Shown: one piece after another, positions 1-9,045 of the stretch | Position numbering within the stretch: the stretch's first letter is position 1 | Layout: each line of letters begins with the position of its first letter | Origin: Flavobacteriales bacterium | GTDB lineage: Bacteria > Bacteroidota > Bacteroidia > Flavobacteriales > BACL11 | Reading direction: 5' to 3' | Length of the DNA stretch: 48,117 nucleotides | Assembly (NCBI GenBank): GCA_002696275.1 | Contig: NZRO01000019.1 | Coordinates: 1-48,117 of the forward strand | Translations under genes and position numbers: made by a program | The notes under the pieces: generated by a model | Databases searched by the model: none | What the model was told of the DNA's origin: nothing | The model's input: the letters and a program-made list of their open reading frames with translations, nothing else

Positions 1-2
1 CA

Positions 3-824
3 TTGTTTGATGATGGAAATGGAGATCAGAGATTTATAAATCTTGATGTGAGTATAGACACAAGAATTACATTAAAAAATTATTTATCAATTTTTGCAAA
101 AATACAAGCATTTCCACTAGAAGGAATGGACTTTTATGAATCTAGAACAAATGACTTCAATAATCCAGTAATTACATCAAAAATGTATAAAGGAAGACTG
201 TATTTATCTTCAGATTATCGTAAGAAATTTGCTTTGGATATTGGATCCACAGTTGGAATCTCTCCGTTGTATAATGGTATAAGTTATTATACAAGAATTT
301 CTCCAAGATATAGATTTAATGACCAGATATCTTTAAAATATGTTTTGGCTCTTGAAAATAAATATAATGATATAGGATGGGTTCATAATGATACTACTCA
401 AACGCAATCAAGATTGATCTATGGAACTAGAAATGTATATATGATAACAAATGTATTCGAGACTAGCTACATCTTAAATAATAAAATTGACTTATCAACC
501 AAACTAAGACACTATTGGAGTGGATTAAAATATAATAATGAATTTAATCAACTAAATCCGGATGGATATTTATACTCAAGTGACTACACAGGAGAACATG
601 ATGACAACTTTAATATATGGACAATTGACATGTCTCTTAATTGGTGGTTTGCTCCCGGCAGTCAGATGAGTATTGTTTGGAAAAACATTATGCAAGAAGA
701 TAAAAATATTTTAATTCGAAACTTGTTTAGTAACATTAGTAATACATTTAATACAATGCCTCAAAATAGTTTTTCTTTTAAAATTGTATATTATCTAGAT
801 TATCTATATCTTCGTAAGAAATGA
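3..824 (+). CDS. DUF5916-family outer-membrane protein, C-terminal part (5'-truncated by window)
   Basis: The reading frame is already open at the window edge, so this is the 3' end of a larger gene; the apparent TTG at the edge is not a credible start. The visible 273 residues are rich in alternating aromatic/polar strands, as in an outer-membrane beta-barrel. The end, with FAPGSQMSIVWKN followed by NSFSFKIVYYLDYL, matches what I recall of the C-terminal half of Bacteroidota DUF5916 proteins, which carry an N-terminal sugar-binding-like module (outside the window). The role of the family is not established. The stop overlaps the lolD start by 4 nt (ATGA), so the two are probably translationally coupled. 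An unrelated barrel family is possible but less likely. Confidence 0.75.
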   Translation: MFDDGNGDQRFINLDVSIDTRITLKNYLSIFAKIQAFPLEGMDFYESRTNDFNNPVITSKMYKGRLYLSSDYRKKFALDIGSTVGISPLYNGISYYTRISPRYRFNDQISLKYVLALENKYNDIGWVHNDTTQTQSRLIYGTRNVYMITNVFETSYILNNKIDLSTKLRHYWSGLKYNNEFNQLNPDGYLYSSDYTGEHDDNFNIWTIDMSLNWWFAPGSQMSIVWKNIMQEDKNILIRNLFSNISNTFNTMPQNSFSFKIVYYLDYLYLRKK

Positions 825-1492
825 TTACTGCAAAAAACATACATCTACAATATGAAAAATTAAAAGTATTAAAAGGACTTAATTTACATATTCAAAAAGG
901 AGATTTGGTATCTATTATTGGATCTTCAGGAGCTGGAAAAACTTCTCTTCTTAATTTATTAGGAAGTTTAGAAACTCCTACTGAAGGAACAATTATTATT
1001 AATGGTACTGATATTACAAGTTTATCTGACAAAGAACTTTCCCTATTCAGAAATGAGAATATAGGATTTGTTTTTCAGTTTCACAATCTTTTAGATGAAT
1101 TCACAGCATTAGAAAATGTATGTATACCTGGTTTTATAGCAAAAAAGAAAAAAATTGAAGTTGAAAAAAGAGCATTAGAATTACTAAATATACTAAATAT
1201 AAAAGAAAGGAAAGATCACAAACCTAGTCAACTTTCTGGAGGAGAACAACAAAGAGTTGCTATCGCAAGAGCTCTAATAAACAAACCTTCTATATTACTT
1301 GCTGACGAACCAACAGGTAACTTAGACTCTAAAAACTCAAAAATACTACATGATTTACTATTAAAATTAAACGGAGAACTAGAACAAACTATAATAGTAG
1401 TAACTCATAATGAAGACTTAGCAAATATTACTCAAAAGAAATTTGAGATAAAAGATGGAGTTATCAAAAATAACAATTTAAAGAAAAAATAG
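821..1492 (+). CDS. lolD: ABC transporter ATP-binding protein, LolD type
   Basis: A 223-residue cytoplasmic ATPase. Walker A GSSGAGKT lies at residues 34-41, the Q-loop in FVFQF at 83-87, the signature LSGGEQQ at 138-144, Walker B ILLADEPTGNLD at 158-169 and the switch His at about 196. Length, the DEPTGNLD box and the FQFHNLLDEFTALENV stretch are those of the MacB/LolD group; LolD powers release of lipoproteins from the inner membrane to the carrier LolA. The LolC/E-type permease is not in this window, as is common in Bacteroidota where it lies elsewhere. The start codon overlaps the upstream stop (ATGA). Another MacB-like efflux ATPase cannot be excluded from the ATPase alone. Confidence 0.85.
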   Translation: MITAKNIHLQYEKLKVLKGLNLHIQKGDLVSIIGSSGAGKTSLLNLLGSLETPTEGTIIINGTDITSLSDKELSLFRNENIGFVFQFHNLLDEFTALENVCIPGFIAKKKKIEVEKRALELLNILNIKERKDHKPSQLSGGEQQRVAIARALINKPSILLADEPTGNLDSKNSKILHDLLLKLNGELEQTIIVVTHNEDLANITQKKFEIKDGVIKNNNLKKK

Positions 1493-1514
1493 TTCAATAC
1501 TTTTAAAATTCTCT

Positions 1515-1523
1515 TATTTTAGC
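1515..1523 (+). promoter_or_regulatory. Candidate -7 element for the BatA gene
   Basis: TATTTTAGC resembles the Bacteroidota -7 consensus TAnnTTTG, with one mismatch, and is identical to the element in front of pheT. It ends only 6 nt before the ATG at 1530, so the transcript would be leaderless or nearly so. Confidence 0.5.
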
Positions 1524-1529
1524 GCTTTG

Positions 1530-3545
1530 ATGAGATATCAAAACCCACAGTTTCTATATTTTCTATTTGCGATAGCAGTACCAATTATCATTCATTTATT
1601 TAATTTAAGAAAACATAAGACTGTTTATTTTTCAAGTATTTTATTTTTAAAAGAAGTAAAATCTGAAAAAAGAAAGAAAAACAAACTAAAACAATTACTT
1701 ATTTTATTTAGTAGAATCTTAACGATTTCAGCAATTGTATTTGCCTTCGCAAAACCTTTTATTCCAAGTAAAGAAAATCAAGAGTCATCCAATTTATTTA
1801 TATACATAGATAACTCTTTTAGTATGGATAATATATCGAAAAAAGGAAGATTATTAGATGTTGCAAAAGAAAAAGGAATTGAAATTTTAGAAAATTTCAA
1901 CCATCAAAACATTAGGATTATTACAAATAATTTTAATTCTACAGAGAATTTAATTAAAAACAAAAAGGAATCAAAAGATTATATTTTAAACATCAAAAGT
2001 TCCTCTAAAAACAGAAAAACTTCAGATATTTTACAAAAAGTTGAAAGTATTACATCTGATCCATACACCCTATTTATCATCTCTGACTTTCAAAAAATCA
2101 GTTGCAATTTAAATGATTTAATTGATAATGATTCTACTTCAAAGAGAATATTAATACCAATAAGCAAACAGACAAATAATAATATTAGTATTGATACTTG
2201 TTATTTAAAATCACCAATTAATAATAGTGGTAATTCAAATATCATATGTGCAAGAATCAAAAATAATTCAACAAAAAATGAAGAAGATATTTCTATAAAT
2301 CTAAAAATTAATGATAAACATAAAACACAACAAATAACTTCCCTTTTTTCTAACGAGAAAAAAGAAATAGAACTTAGTTTTACTTCTAAAGATGAAAGTC
2401 ATCTTAATGGAGTAATAAGTATTGAAGATCACCCAATTACATTTGATGACAAGTTGTACTTTAGTATCAATGTTAGTTCAGAAATTAAGGTGTGTCAAAT
2501 TTCTGATTTGGAAAATTCAAATATTAAAAAATTATACGAAAATGAAGATAATATAGTCTATACTCATCAAAACATTCAACAGTTAGACTATAACTTACTT
2601 AATGCACAGAACCTTATAATACTTAACAATATCTTATACTTTAGTTCTGGATTAATAGATTTTTTAGAGACATATGTTGATAATGGGGGAAGCATATGCA
2701 TTATACCTGCTAAAGAAGTTGATATTGAACACTACAACTTATTACTACAAAATCTTAAAACCAATTTATTTAAAAGTCATATTAATTCACAATTAAACAT
2801 TTCTAAAATAAATTTAGATCACAAAATATTCAATAATGTTTTTAGTACTAAAAAACTTCGAAAAGATATTAATTTGCCTAGTATAAATCAACATTATTCA
2901 TTACAAAACTCTAATAGGGTTATTAAAGAAGATATATTTACTTTTGAAAATGGAGATAAATTCCTCAACTCATACAATAAACAAAAGGGAGAAATATATC
3001 TATTTACATCTTCTATCTCTGAAGATAATAGTTTTACAAAACACGCCTTATTTGTTACAACTTTTTATAACATGGCCTTACAATCAGTAAGTTCTGATAA
3101 ACTATATTACACTATTGATAAGGGGGATGAGATAAAATTAAAAACAGCTAATCCTAATCTTGAAAATATTTTTCATATAAAGTCAGAAAATACAGATATT
3201 ATAGCAGAACATTTAATAGAAAAAAGAAATCAATATTTGTCTTCACATAATCTAATTGAACAAGCTAATCATTATCAGATTACTCAAGAGAACGAGTTTT
3301 TATCGTATATATCTTTTAATTACTCTCGTAAAGAAAGCAATACGGAACAATTTAATGAAAGGGAATTACAAAACTTTATAAAACTAAATAACATTCAAAA
3401 TACCTCTATTTTTTTATCGGATCTAAATATTAGTGAAAATTTAAACAAACTTGATAAAGATAAAGAATATTGGAAATTATTTATATTGTTATCCTTAATA
3501 TTTATACTAATTGAAATTTTACTTATTAAAAAAATACAGTCATGA
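1530..3545 (+). CDS. BatA-domain / VWA-like inner-membrane protein
   Basis: A 671-residue protein with a BatA N-terminal domain: one TM at about residues 7-24 followed by the NLRKHK/VYFSSILFLKEV segment and a second TM at about 57-76, then a von Willebrand A-like fold with DNSFSM (94-99) resembling a MIDAS motif, and a last TM at about 644-667. Such proteins occur throughout Bacteroidota; related Bat proteins go with MoxR ATPases and aerotolerance, but here no MoxR neighbour is seen and the exact job is unknown. A TTG one codon upstream is open, but the ATG at 1530 is the natural start and sits 6 nt behind a -7 element. The stop overlaps the following gene by 4 nt (ATGA). Confidence 0.8.
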   Translation: MRYQNPQFLYFLFAIAVPIIIHLFNLRKHKTVYFSSILFLKEVKSEKRKKNKLKQLLILFSRILTISAIVFAFAKPFIPSKENQESSNLFIYIDNSFSMDNISKKGRLLDVAKEKGIEILENFNHQNIRIITNNFNSTENLIKNKKESKDYILNIKSSSKNRKTSDILQKVESITSDPYTLFIISDFQKISCNLNDLIDNDSTSKRILIPISKQTNNNISIDTCYLKSPINNSGNSNIICARIKNNSTKNEEDISINLKINDKHKTQQITSLFSNEKKEIELSFTSKDESHLNGVISIEDHPITFDDKLYFSINVSSEIKVCQISDLENSNIKKLYENEDNIVYTHQNIQQLDYNLLNAQNLIILNNILYFSSGLIDFLETYVDNGGSICIIPAKEVDIEHYNLLLQNLKTNLFKSHINSQLNISKINLDHKIFNNVFSTKKLRKDINLPSINQHYSLQNSNRVIKEDIFTFENGDKFLNSYNKQKGEIYLFTSSISEDNSFTKHALFVTTFYNMALQSVSSDKLYYTIDKGDEIKLKTANPNLENIFHIKSENTDIIAEHLIEKRNQYLSSHNLIEQANHYQITQENEFLSYISFNYSRKESNTEQFNERELQNFIKLNNIQNTSIFLSDLNISENLNKLDKDKEYWKLFILLSLIFILIEILLIKKIQS

Positions 3546-4810
3546 AAGTAATCCTAAAATCTACAAGAATTATTGATGTAAATTCCAAACATCATAACAA
3601 AGTTAAAGATATACTTATTGAAGATGGAATCATAACAAAAATAGAAAACAAAATTTCTAAGAAAGGAGTTTCTGAGTATTCAGAAAAAAATCTACATGTT
3701 TCTACTGGATGGATGGATATGCATTGTAATTTTCGTGAACCTGGATACGAATACAAAGATGATTTAAAATCTGGTATACAATCTGCAATAAAAGGAGGAT
3801 ATACATCTGTTTTACTTATGCCTCAAACTAAACCTGTGATTGATAGTAAATCTCATGTGGAATTCATAAAAAACAATACAATAGGAAGTATAATAGATGT
3901 ACACACCTCTGGAAGTGTAACAAAAAACTTAGATGGGGATGAATTGGTGGAAATGCATGATATGAATTCTGCAAAATGCAGAATATTTACAGATGATAAA
4001 AAATCTTTAAATAGAAATGAGGTGATGAAATTAGCACTTCTATACAGCAAGGATTTTGACGGATTAATTATGAACTATCCAAATGATAAAAGTATTTTTA
4101 ATAATGGAAAAATGAATGAAGGAATTACTAGCACTCATTTAGGTCTAAAAGGAATATCACACATATCTGAGGAAATAATGGTAGATAGAGATATCTCTTT
4201 AGCTAAATATACAAATGGAAATCTTCACTTATCTTACATTTCTACAAAAGATTCGGTAAAGAAGATTAAAAGAGCAAAGATTGATGGAATACATATCACT
4301 TCTGATGTATCGATAAACAACTTAATAATGACAGATGAAAAGTTAAAAACTTTTGACACTAGATATAAAGTACTTCCTCCACTTAGAACTAAAGAAGATA
4401 ATTCTGCTCTTATAAAAGGACTAAAAAAGGGAATAATAGATGTGATTTGCTCAGACCACTCTCCTGAAGATGAAGAAAATAAAAAAACAGAATTTGACAA
4501 TGCAGCTTTCGGAATCCTCGGATTAGAAACTTTATTCGGACTATTAGGAAAGCATGTAAGTAAAGATTTAAGTATTGAAGAAATCATTGAAAAGATTTCT
4601 ACTAATCCTAGGAAGATTGCGTTAAAAGAAGTTCTAAAAATTGAAGAGGGAGAAGTAGCAAATATAACCTTGTTTGATCCAAAATTAGAATGGGAAGTAA
4701 GAAAAAAAGATATTAAATCAAAATCCAAAAACACACCATTTATTGGGGAAAAACTCAAAGGAAAAGCTCTTGCAATCTACAACAATAATCAGTTTGTAGT
4801 TATTGATTAA
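3542..4810 (+). CDS. Dihydroorotase-like protein, probably non-catalytic (PyrC'-like)
   Basis: A 422-residue amidohydrolase of the class I dihydroorotase family (pyrimidine biosynthesis: carbamoyl-aspartate to dihydroorotate). The fold is clear from GWMDMHCNFREPG (56-68), the SDHSPED segment (304-310) and FDNAAFGILGLETLF. The metal site is degraded: the usual DxHxHxR reads D59-M-H61-C-N63-F-R65, the expected NHCED-type ligand reads NYPND, and the HxxHxST ligand reads HLSYIST. One His and the catalytic-position Asp305 (DHSP) remain. Comparable metal-less PyrC' homologues serve as structural partners of aspartate transcarbamoylase in other bacteria; that role here is inference, and pyrB is not in the window. 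Overlaps the BatA gene by 4 nt and the convergent hydrolase by 11 nt. Confidence 0.8.
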   Translation: MKVILKSTRIIDVNSKHHNKVKDILIEDGIITKIENKISKKGVSEYSEKNLHVSTGWMDMHCNFREPGYEYKDDLKSGIQSAIKGGYTSVLLMPQTKPVIDSKSHVEFIKNNTIGSIIDVHTSGSVTKNLDGDELVEMHDMNSAKCRIFTDDKKSLNRNEVMKLALLYSKDFDGLIMNYPNDKSIFNNGKMNEGITSTHLGLKGISHISEEIMVDRDISLAKYTNGNLHLSYISTKDSVKKIKRAKIDGIHITSDVSINNLIMTDEKLKTFDTRYKVLPPLRTKEDNSALIKGLKKGIIDVICSDHSPEDEENKKTEFDNAAFGILGLETLFGLLGKHVSKDLSIEEIIEKISTNPRKIALKEVLKIEEGEVANITLFDPKLEWEVRKKDIKSKSKNTPFIGEKLKGKALAIYNNNQFVVID

Positions 4811-5618
4811 TAAAGAAGATCGTTTTGTCTACCACAAGCTGTAAATCAGTAGGTAATTTTTCGGCATTGTATGGGTGAGAGGCACCAAATACATGATTTG
4901 CATCTTTCAGTATAAATAATTCAGATTTCGGATTCCATTTATGTAAGTCTTTCGCTTCTTTTACCAAAACAGTAGGATCTAAATCTCCATGAATAATTAA
5001 CTGTGGAATAGATAAGTTACTTACGGCTTTTTGTATATCTAATCTTTCTTTATGCTCTATACAATCGGTATAAAACTGAATATACAAAGGCATGTTTTGT
5101 TTGGTTCTTCCATTGTATACAAATGTAACACCCTTATCTTTCCATAAATTGATTCTATCTTCTGGTATTCTGTTCAGAAAATTAGAAGGGGAAGCCCAAC
5201 TCACTACATTTTTTATTCTTGTATCAGAAGATGCTTTTAACATAGAAATTCCTCCTCCTCTACTATGTCCTAATAATGTTATTTCAGGACTTTTAAACTT
5301 ACTACAAATCCAGGATATAACTTTATCTAGATCGTATAATTCTTTAGAGAAATTGTTATTTCCAAAAGATTCTAAATCCTTAAAATCTGAGGGACTTTCT
5401 AATGTTGTTCCGTTATGAGAAAAATTAAACTTAACAAACACAAAGTTCTGTTCTGCAAAACATTTGGAAACTAAAGGAAAACATCCCCAATCTTTAAATC
5501 CTTTAAATCCATGAGAAAAGATGACGATCTTTCTGTGTTCTGAACTCCCTTTATAAGTTAGGTCTACTAACATTTCTTTAGAATTACTTCCTTTTACTCT
5601 GTATTGTAAATCTTTCAT
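4800..5618 (-). CDS. Alpha/beta hydrolase
   Basis: A 272-residue cytoplasmic alpha/beta-hydrolase without a signal peptide. An oxyanion-type SHGFKGFKDWG lies at residues 35-45, the nucleophile elbow GHSRGG has Ser119, the acid is likely Asp214 in HGDLDPTV, and the base is His242 or His248 in the NHVFGASHPY segment. The family belongs to the dienelactone hydrolase / YheT-like esterases; the substrate cannot be read from sequence. It starts 1 nt after the stop of the ABC-F gene and is almost certainly co-transcribed with it. Its 3' end overlaps the dihydroorotase-like gene on the other strand by 11 nt. Confidence 0.85.
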   Translation of the reverse strand: MKDLQYRVKGSNSKEMLVDLTYKGSSEHRKIVIFSHGFKGFKDWGCFPLVSKCFAEQNFVFVKFNFSHNGTTLESPSDFKDLESFGNNNFSKELYDLDKVISWICSKFKSPEITLLGHSRGGGISMLKASSDTRIKNVVSWASPSNFLNRIPEDRINLWKDKGVTFVYNGRTKQNMPLYIQFYTDCIEHKERLDIQKAVSNLSIPQLIIHGDLDPTVLVKEAKDLHKWNPKSELFILKDANHVFGASHPYNAEKLPTDLQLVVDKTIFFINQ

Positions 5619-5619
5619 A

Positions 5620-7491
5620 TTACATTAATTCATCTAGTTCTATCCATCTGAAACTCTTTTCATCTATCATAGAAATAACTTCAGATAATCGTTTAGAATT
5701 TTCTACAATTTTATTTACTTCTAAGTTAGGATTTAATAAAGATTTTTCTAGCTCTTCTTTCTCATTTTCCAGCTGCTCTATTTCTTTTTCTAGTTCTCCG
5801 TATTCGTACTTTTCTTTGTAAGAAACTTTTCTTTTGTCTGTTTTTTCAATCGAAATATTCTTCTTTTTCTCTACAGATTTTAATTGTTTTTCCTCTTCTT
5901 TTTGTAGTTCTCTGAATTCTGAATAATTTCCATAGAAATCTTTTATAAGTCCATCACCTTTAAAAACAAACATATGGTCACTTAACTTATCCATAAAATA
6001 CCTATCGTGAGAAACGATAATCAAACAACCTTTAAAATCCATCAGAAACTGTTCTAACTTAGTTAGAGTAAGTAAATCCATATCGTTTGTAGGCTCATCT
6101 AGTATCAGAAAGTTTGGATTCTTCATCAGAACAGTAAGTAGATAAAGTCTTCTTTTTTCCCCTCCACTCAATTTACTTACATAAGTATATTGCATTTCTG
6201 GAGGAAACATAAAATGTTCTAACATCTGTGAAGCTGATATTTTACTTCCATTTGCAAGAACTACCACATCTGCAATCTCTTTTAATAATTCAATTACTCT
6301 TTTATCCTCCTTAAGTTTTATACCTCCTTGAGAGAAGTGTCCGTACACAATGGTTTCTCCTACATTTACTTTTCCGCTATCTACTGATTCTTTGCCTGTT
6401 AAGATGTTTAGGAAAGTACTTTTCCCTACCCCATTGTTACCTAGTATCCCTATTCTCTCCCCTTTTTTAAAGGTGTAGCTGAATCCATCTAAAATACACA
6501 GATCCCCATAAGATTTACGGATGTTCTTTAGCTCTAGTATTTTACCTCCCAACCTACTCATTTTCACCTCTAACTTTAAGTCTGATTTCTTTTTACCAGA
6601 CTTTGCTTTTTCTTTTATTCTCTCAAAACTCTGTAACCTGGATTTTGATTTGGTAGTTCTGGCTTTAGGAGACCTCCTCACCCATTCTAACTCCTTTTTC
6701 ATGAGTTTATTCGCCTTTTGTATCTCTACATCAAAATTAGTTTCTCTTTCCTCTCTTTTCTCTAAAAAGTAGGAATAATTTCCTTTATGGTGATAGAGCT
6801 GCCCATTTTCCAGTTCCAAGATGTGATTACAAACATTTTCTAAGAAATACCTATCGTGGGTAACCATTAGTAGTGTTATTTTCTGTTGAGAAAGGTATTT
6901 TTCTAACCACTCTATCATTTCCACATCTAAGTGGTTGGTTGGTTCGTCTAATAATAAGATATCTGCTTCATCAATTAACAAAAGAGAAAGAGCCAGTCTT
7001 TTCTTTTGTCCTCCAGATAAATCCCCAACTTTTTGATTTAAATCTACAATGTTGAATTTACTAAGTATTTGTTCTATTCTTCTTTTGTAATCCCATGCGG
7101 AATACTGATCCATTAGTAAGCTAAGCTCCTCTACTTTCTTTTGATTTATTTCCGAAAAATCCTCTGTTTGTTTTGCTACTGCTTTTTCGTACTCTACAAT
7201 TAGTTTACTCACTCTACTTTGTGCGCTATCTACTAGTTGCTGAATGGAAAGACTTTCATCAAAATGAGAATCTTGAGACAGATAACCTACTTGTACACCT
7301 TTACGAAAGACCACCTCTCCAGAGGAGGAAACATCTTTTCCTGCGATAATTTTAAGTAATGAAGATTTACCCGTACCATTATTAGCTACAAGAGCCATTT
7401 TATCTCCTCTACTAAGCCCAAAACTTAAATTAGAAAATAATACACGAGAACCATAATCTTTAGAGATTTTTTTAACTGAAAGTAAATTCAT
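5620..7491 (-). CDS. uup: ABC-F family ATPase, Uup type
   Basis: A 623-residue soluble protein with two ABC ATPase domains in tandem and no membrane segments. Walker A motifs are at about residues 36-44 (ANNGTGKSS) and 350-358 (GNNGVGKST); signatures LSGGQ at 157-161 and LSGGE at 440-444; Walker B with DEPTNHLD and DEPTNDMD. A basic inter-domain linker (about 245-310) and a C-terminal coiled coil (about 540-623, with EKEIEQLENEKEELEKS) fit Uup rather than EttA or a resistance ABC-F. ABC-F proteins act on the ribosome; Uup is also linked to DNA structure maintenance and transposon excision in E. coli. A possible promoter or terminator structure lies between it and the helicase gene. Confidence 0.88.
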   Translation of the reverse strand: MNLLSVKKISKDYGSRVLFSNLSFGLSRGDKMALVANNGTGKSSLLKIIAGKDVSSSGEVVFRKGVQVGYLSQDSHFDESLSIQQLVDSAQSRVSKLIVEYEKAVAKQTEDFSEINQKKVEELSLLMDQYSAWDYKRRIEQILSKFNIVDLNQKVGDLSGGQKKRLALSLLLIDEADILLLDEPTNHLDVEMIEWLEKYLSQQKITLLMVTHDRYFLENVCNHILELENGQLYHHKGNYSYFLEKREERETNFDVEIQKANKLMKKELEWVRRSPKARTTKSKSRLQSFERIKEKAKSGKKKSDLKLEVKMSRLGGKILELKNIRKSYGDLCILDGFSYTFKKGERIGILGNNGVGKSTFLNILTGKESVDSGKVNVGETIVYGHFSQGGIKLKEDKRVIELLKEIADVVVLANGSKISASQMLEHFMFPPEMQYTYVSKLSGGEKRRLYLLTVLMKNPNFLILDEPTNDMDLLTLTKLEQFLMDFKGCLIIVSHDRYFMDKLSDHMFVFKGDGLIKDFYGNYSEFRELQKEEEKQLKSVEKKKNISIEKTDKRKVSYKEKYEYGELEKEIEQLENEKEELEKSLLNPNLEVNKIVENSKRLSEVISMIDEKSFRWIELDELM

Positions 7492-7496
7492 AGATC

Positions 7497-7516
7497 AAAA
7501 AACCGAATGTGGTTTT
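7497..7516 (-). terminator. Possible intrinsic terminator after the DEAD-box gene
   Basis: Read on the minus strand: AAAACC, a loop of 6-8 nt, then GGTTTTTT, giving a short stem of about 6 bp followed by a T run. It lies between the helicase stop (7546) and the uup start (7491). The stem is weak, and its closeness to the uup start means it could instead be a leader structure. Confidence 0.35.
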
Positions 7517-7545
7517 AATTAATAATTTTTGTTAAAGTTAGTAAT

Positions 7546-8886
7546 TTATTTTCTTCTGTTCACCCCTTTATCTCCTCTACTTTTAGGTTTCTTATATTTC
7601 GCTCTTCTTTCTCTTCTCCATTTATTCCTATCATTTACTTTTAGATTTTTATCTTTCTTTTTATGAAAAGCGGGATTTTTTTCTTCCTTTTTTATATTTC
7701 TATAAAAATTCTTTCCATTTGCTCTGTGTTCTTCTTCTGTTAATTGCTGTGAAATCTGCACATGCTCAGGAAAATCTAATTCAGTAATTTCATATTTCAT
7801 TAAATGCTCAATATATCCTTTATATTTTTCTTCTCTTTCCGTAAAAAATAGAATTGACTTACCCTTTTCTTTAGCTCTTCCAGTTCTTCCAATTCGATGC
7901 ATGTAATTTTCAGGATAGGCAGGAGTATCAAAGTTTATTACATGTGATATTTTATCTAAATCTAATCCTCTAGCTATGATATCTGTAGCTACTAATATTC
8001 TACAACTTCCTTCATTAAATTTTTTTATAGATTTAAACCTATAATTCTGTGATTTATTAGAATGAATAACCACTACATCCGACACAAAAAATTCTTCTAG
8101 CTGTTCGAATAATCTATCTGCAATTTTCTTTGAGGTTACAAATACTAAAACCTTCTTCATTTCTTCTATATCTCTTAATAAATACGATAATAAATTTACT
8201 TTAGTTTGGTAATTAGGAACACTATATTTAGTTTGAGATATATTTTCTAGTGGAGTACCACTTAATGCTATCTGAACCTTTTCCGACCTATTAAAATTGG
8301 AAGTAATTAAAGTATCTACTTCCTCTGTCATAGTTGCAGAAAACATTATGTTTTGTCTTTTTTCGGGTAATAAATCAAATATATTAATCAGTTGTGGACG
8401 AAATCCTAAATCTAACATTATATCTACCTCATCAATTACTAACTTCTTAATTCCTTTAAGTTGTAATGCTCTACATAAAGCCAAATCATACAATCTTCCT
8501 GGTGTAGACACAACAATATCTGCTCCATCTTGTAACAATATCTTCTGAGTATTAATGTTTGTTCCTCCATAAACCCCAATAATTCTACATGATATATATT
8601 CTGTCAAACTTTCTATGGATTGTACAACTTGAGTAACTAACTCCCTAGTGGGAACCAATATCAATATTCTTGGATTACTTTGATTGGAATAACTTAACTC
8701 TTGCAGCAGTGGCAAGCAATAAGCTAAGGTTTTACCTGTACCTGTTTGAGCAATACCTACCAAATCTTTACCTCCAAGTATTTTAGAATAAGTCTGCTCT
8801 TGTATAGGTGTTTGATTAGTAAACCCTAAATCAGAAATTGCATTTTGCAACTGCTTATTTAAATTTATTTTAGAAAATTTACTCAT
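7546..8886 (-). CDS. DEAD-box ATP-dependent RNA helicase (RhlE-like), DEVD variant
   Basis: A 446-residue helicase with the canonical order: Q motif (GFTNQTPIQEQ, about 21-31), motif I AQTGTGKT (46-53), PTREL (79-83), TPGR (128-131), motif II DEVD (152-155) instead of DEAD, SAT (183-185), and the motif VI segment HRIGRTGRA in the second RecA domain. A Lys/Arg-rich tail after about residue 380 is expected for RNA binding. Such enzymes unwind structured RNA in ribosome assembly, mRNA decay or cold adaptation. It is transcribed alone, divergently from the 9046 gene. The Val in motif II is a conservative change found among DEXD helicases and should not abolish ATPase activity. Confidence 0.9.
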   Translation of the reverse strand: MSKFSKINLNKQLQNAISDLGFTNQTPIQEQTYSKILGGKDLVGIAQTGTGKTLAYCLPLLQELSYSNQSNPRILILVPTRELVTQVVQSIESLTEYISCRIIGVYGGTNINTQKILLQDGADIVVSTPGRLYDLALCRALQLKGIKKLVIDEVDIMLDLGFRPQLINIFDLLPEKRQNIMFSATMTEEVDTLITSNFNRSEKVQIALSGTPLENISQTKYSVPNYQTKVNLLSYLLRDIEEMKKVLVFVTSKKIADRLFEQLEEFFVSDVVVIHSNKSQNYRFKSIKKFNEGSCRILVATDIIARGLDLDKISHVINFDTPAYPENYMHRIGRTGRAKEKGKSILFFTEREEKYKGYIEHLMKYEITELDFPEHVQISQQLTEEEHRANGKNFYRNIKKEEKNPAFHKKKDKNLKVNDRNKWRRERRAKYKKPKSRGDKGVNRRK

Positions 8887-8929
8887 AAGGAACTGCTCCG
8901 TTTTTTATACGGCTAATCAATCTACTAAA

Positions 8930-8938
8930 ACAAAATTA
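8930..8938 (-). promoter_or_regulatory. Candidate -7 element for the DEAD-box gene
   Basis: On the minus strand TAATTTTGT fits TAnnTTTG exactly. It lies 43 nt from the ATG at 8886, a longer leader than at most genes here; the leader holds two small potential hairpins. Confidence 0.45.
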
Positions 8939-9018
8939 AAAAATTAATTGGATTTCTTGATTATTCAATTATCTTTAAAATAGTATTCCATAAATTATTG
9001 TAAATATCTATATTTTAG

Positions 9019-9027
9019 TAAATTAGC
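9019..9027 (+). promoter_or_regulatory. Candidate promoter (-33 TTG, -7 TAAATTAGC) for the 9046 gene
   Basis: TAAATTAGC is one mismatch from TAnnTTTG. A TTG at 8998-9000 lies 18 nt upstream, in the range expected for the Bacteroidota -33 element. The -7 element ends 18 nt before the ATG. Confidence 0.5.
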
Positions 9028-9045
9028 ATTAGAAAAAATACTGTT

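Noticed and set aside
4234-4758. A 174-codon open frame antisense to the dihydroorotase-like gene
   Set aside because: It is a shadow of the coding strand: composition is Ser/Phe/Ile-rich as expected from the complement, it has no recognisable motif, and the sense protein is clearly real.
8425-8436. DEVD in motif II as a sign of an inactive helicase
   Set aside because: Only the third position differs, the Asp-Glu and last Asp are kept and every other motif is intact; DExD variants are active.
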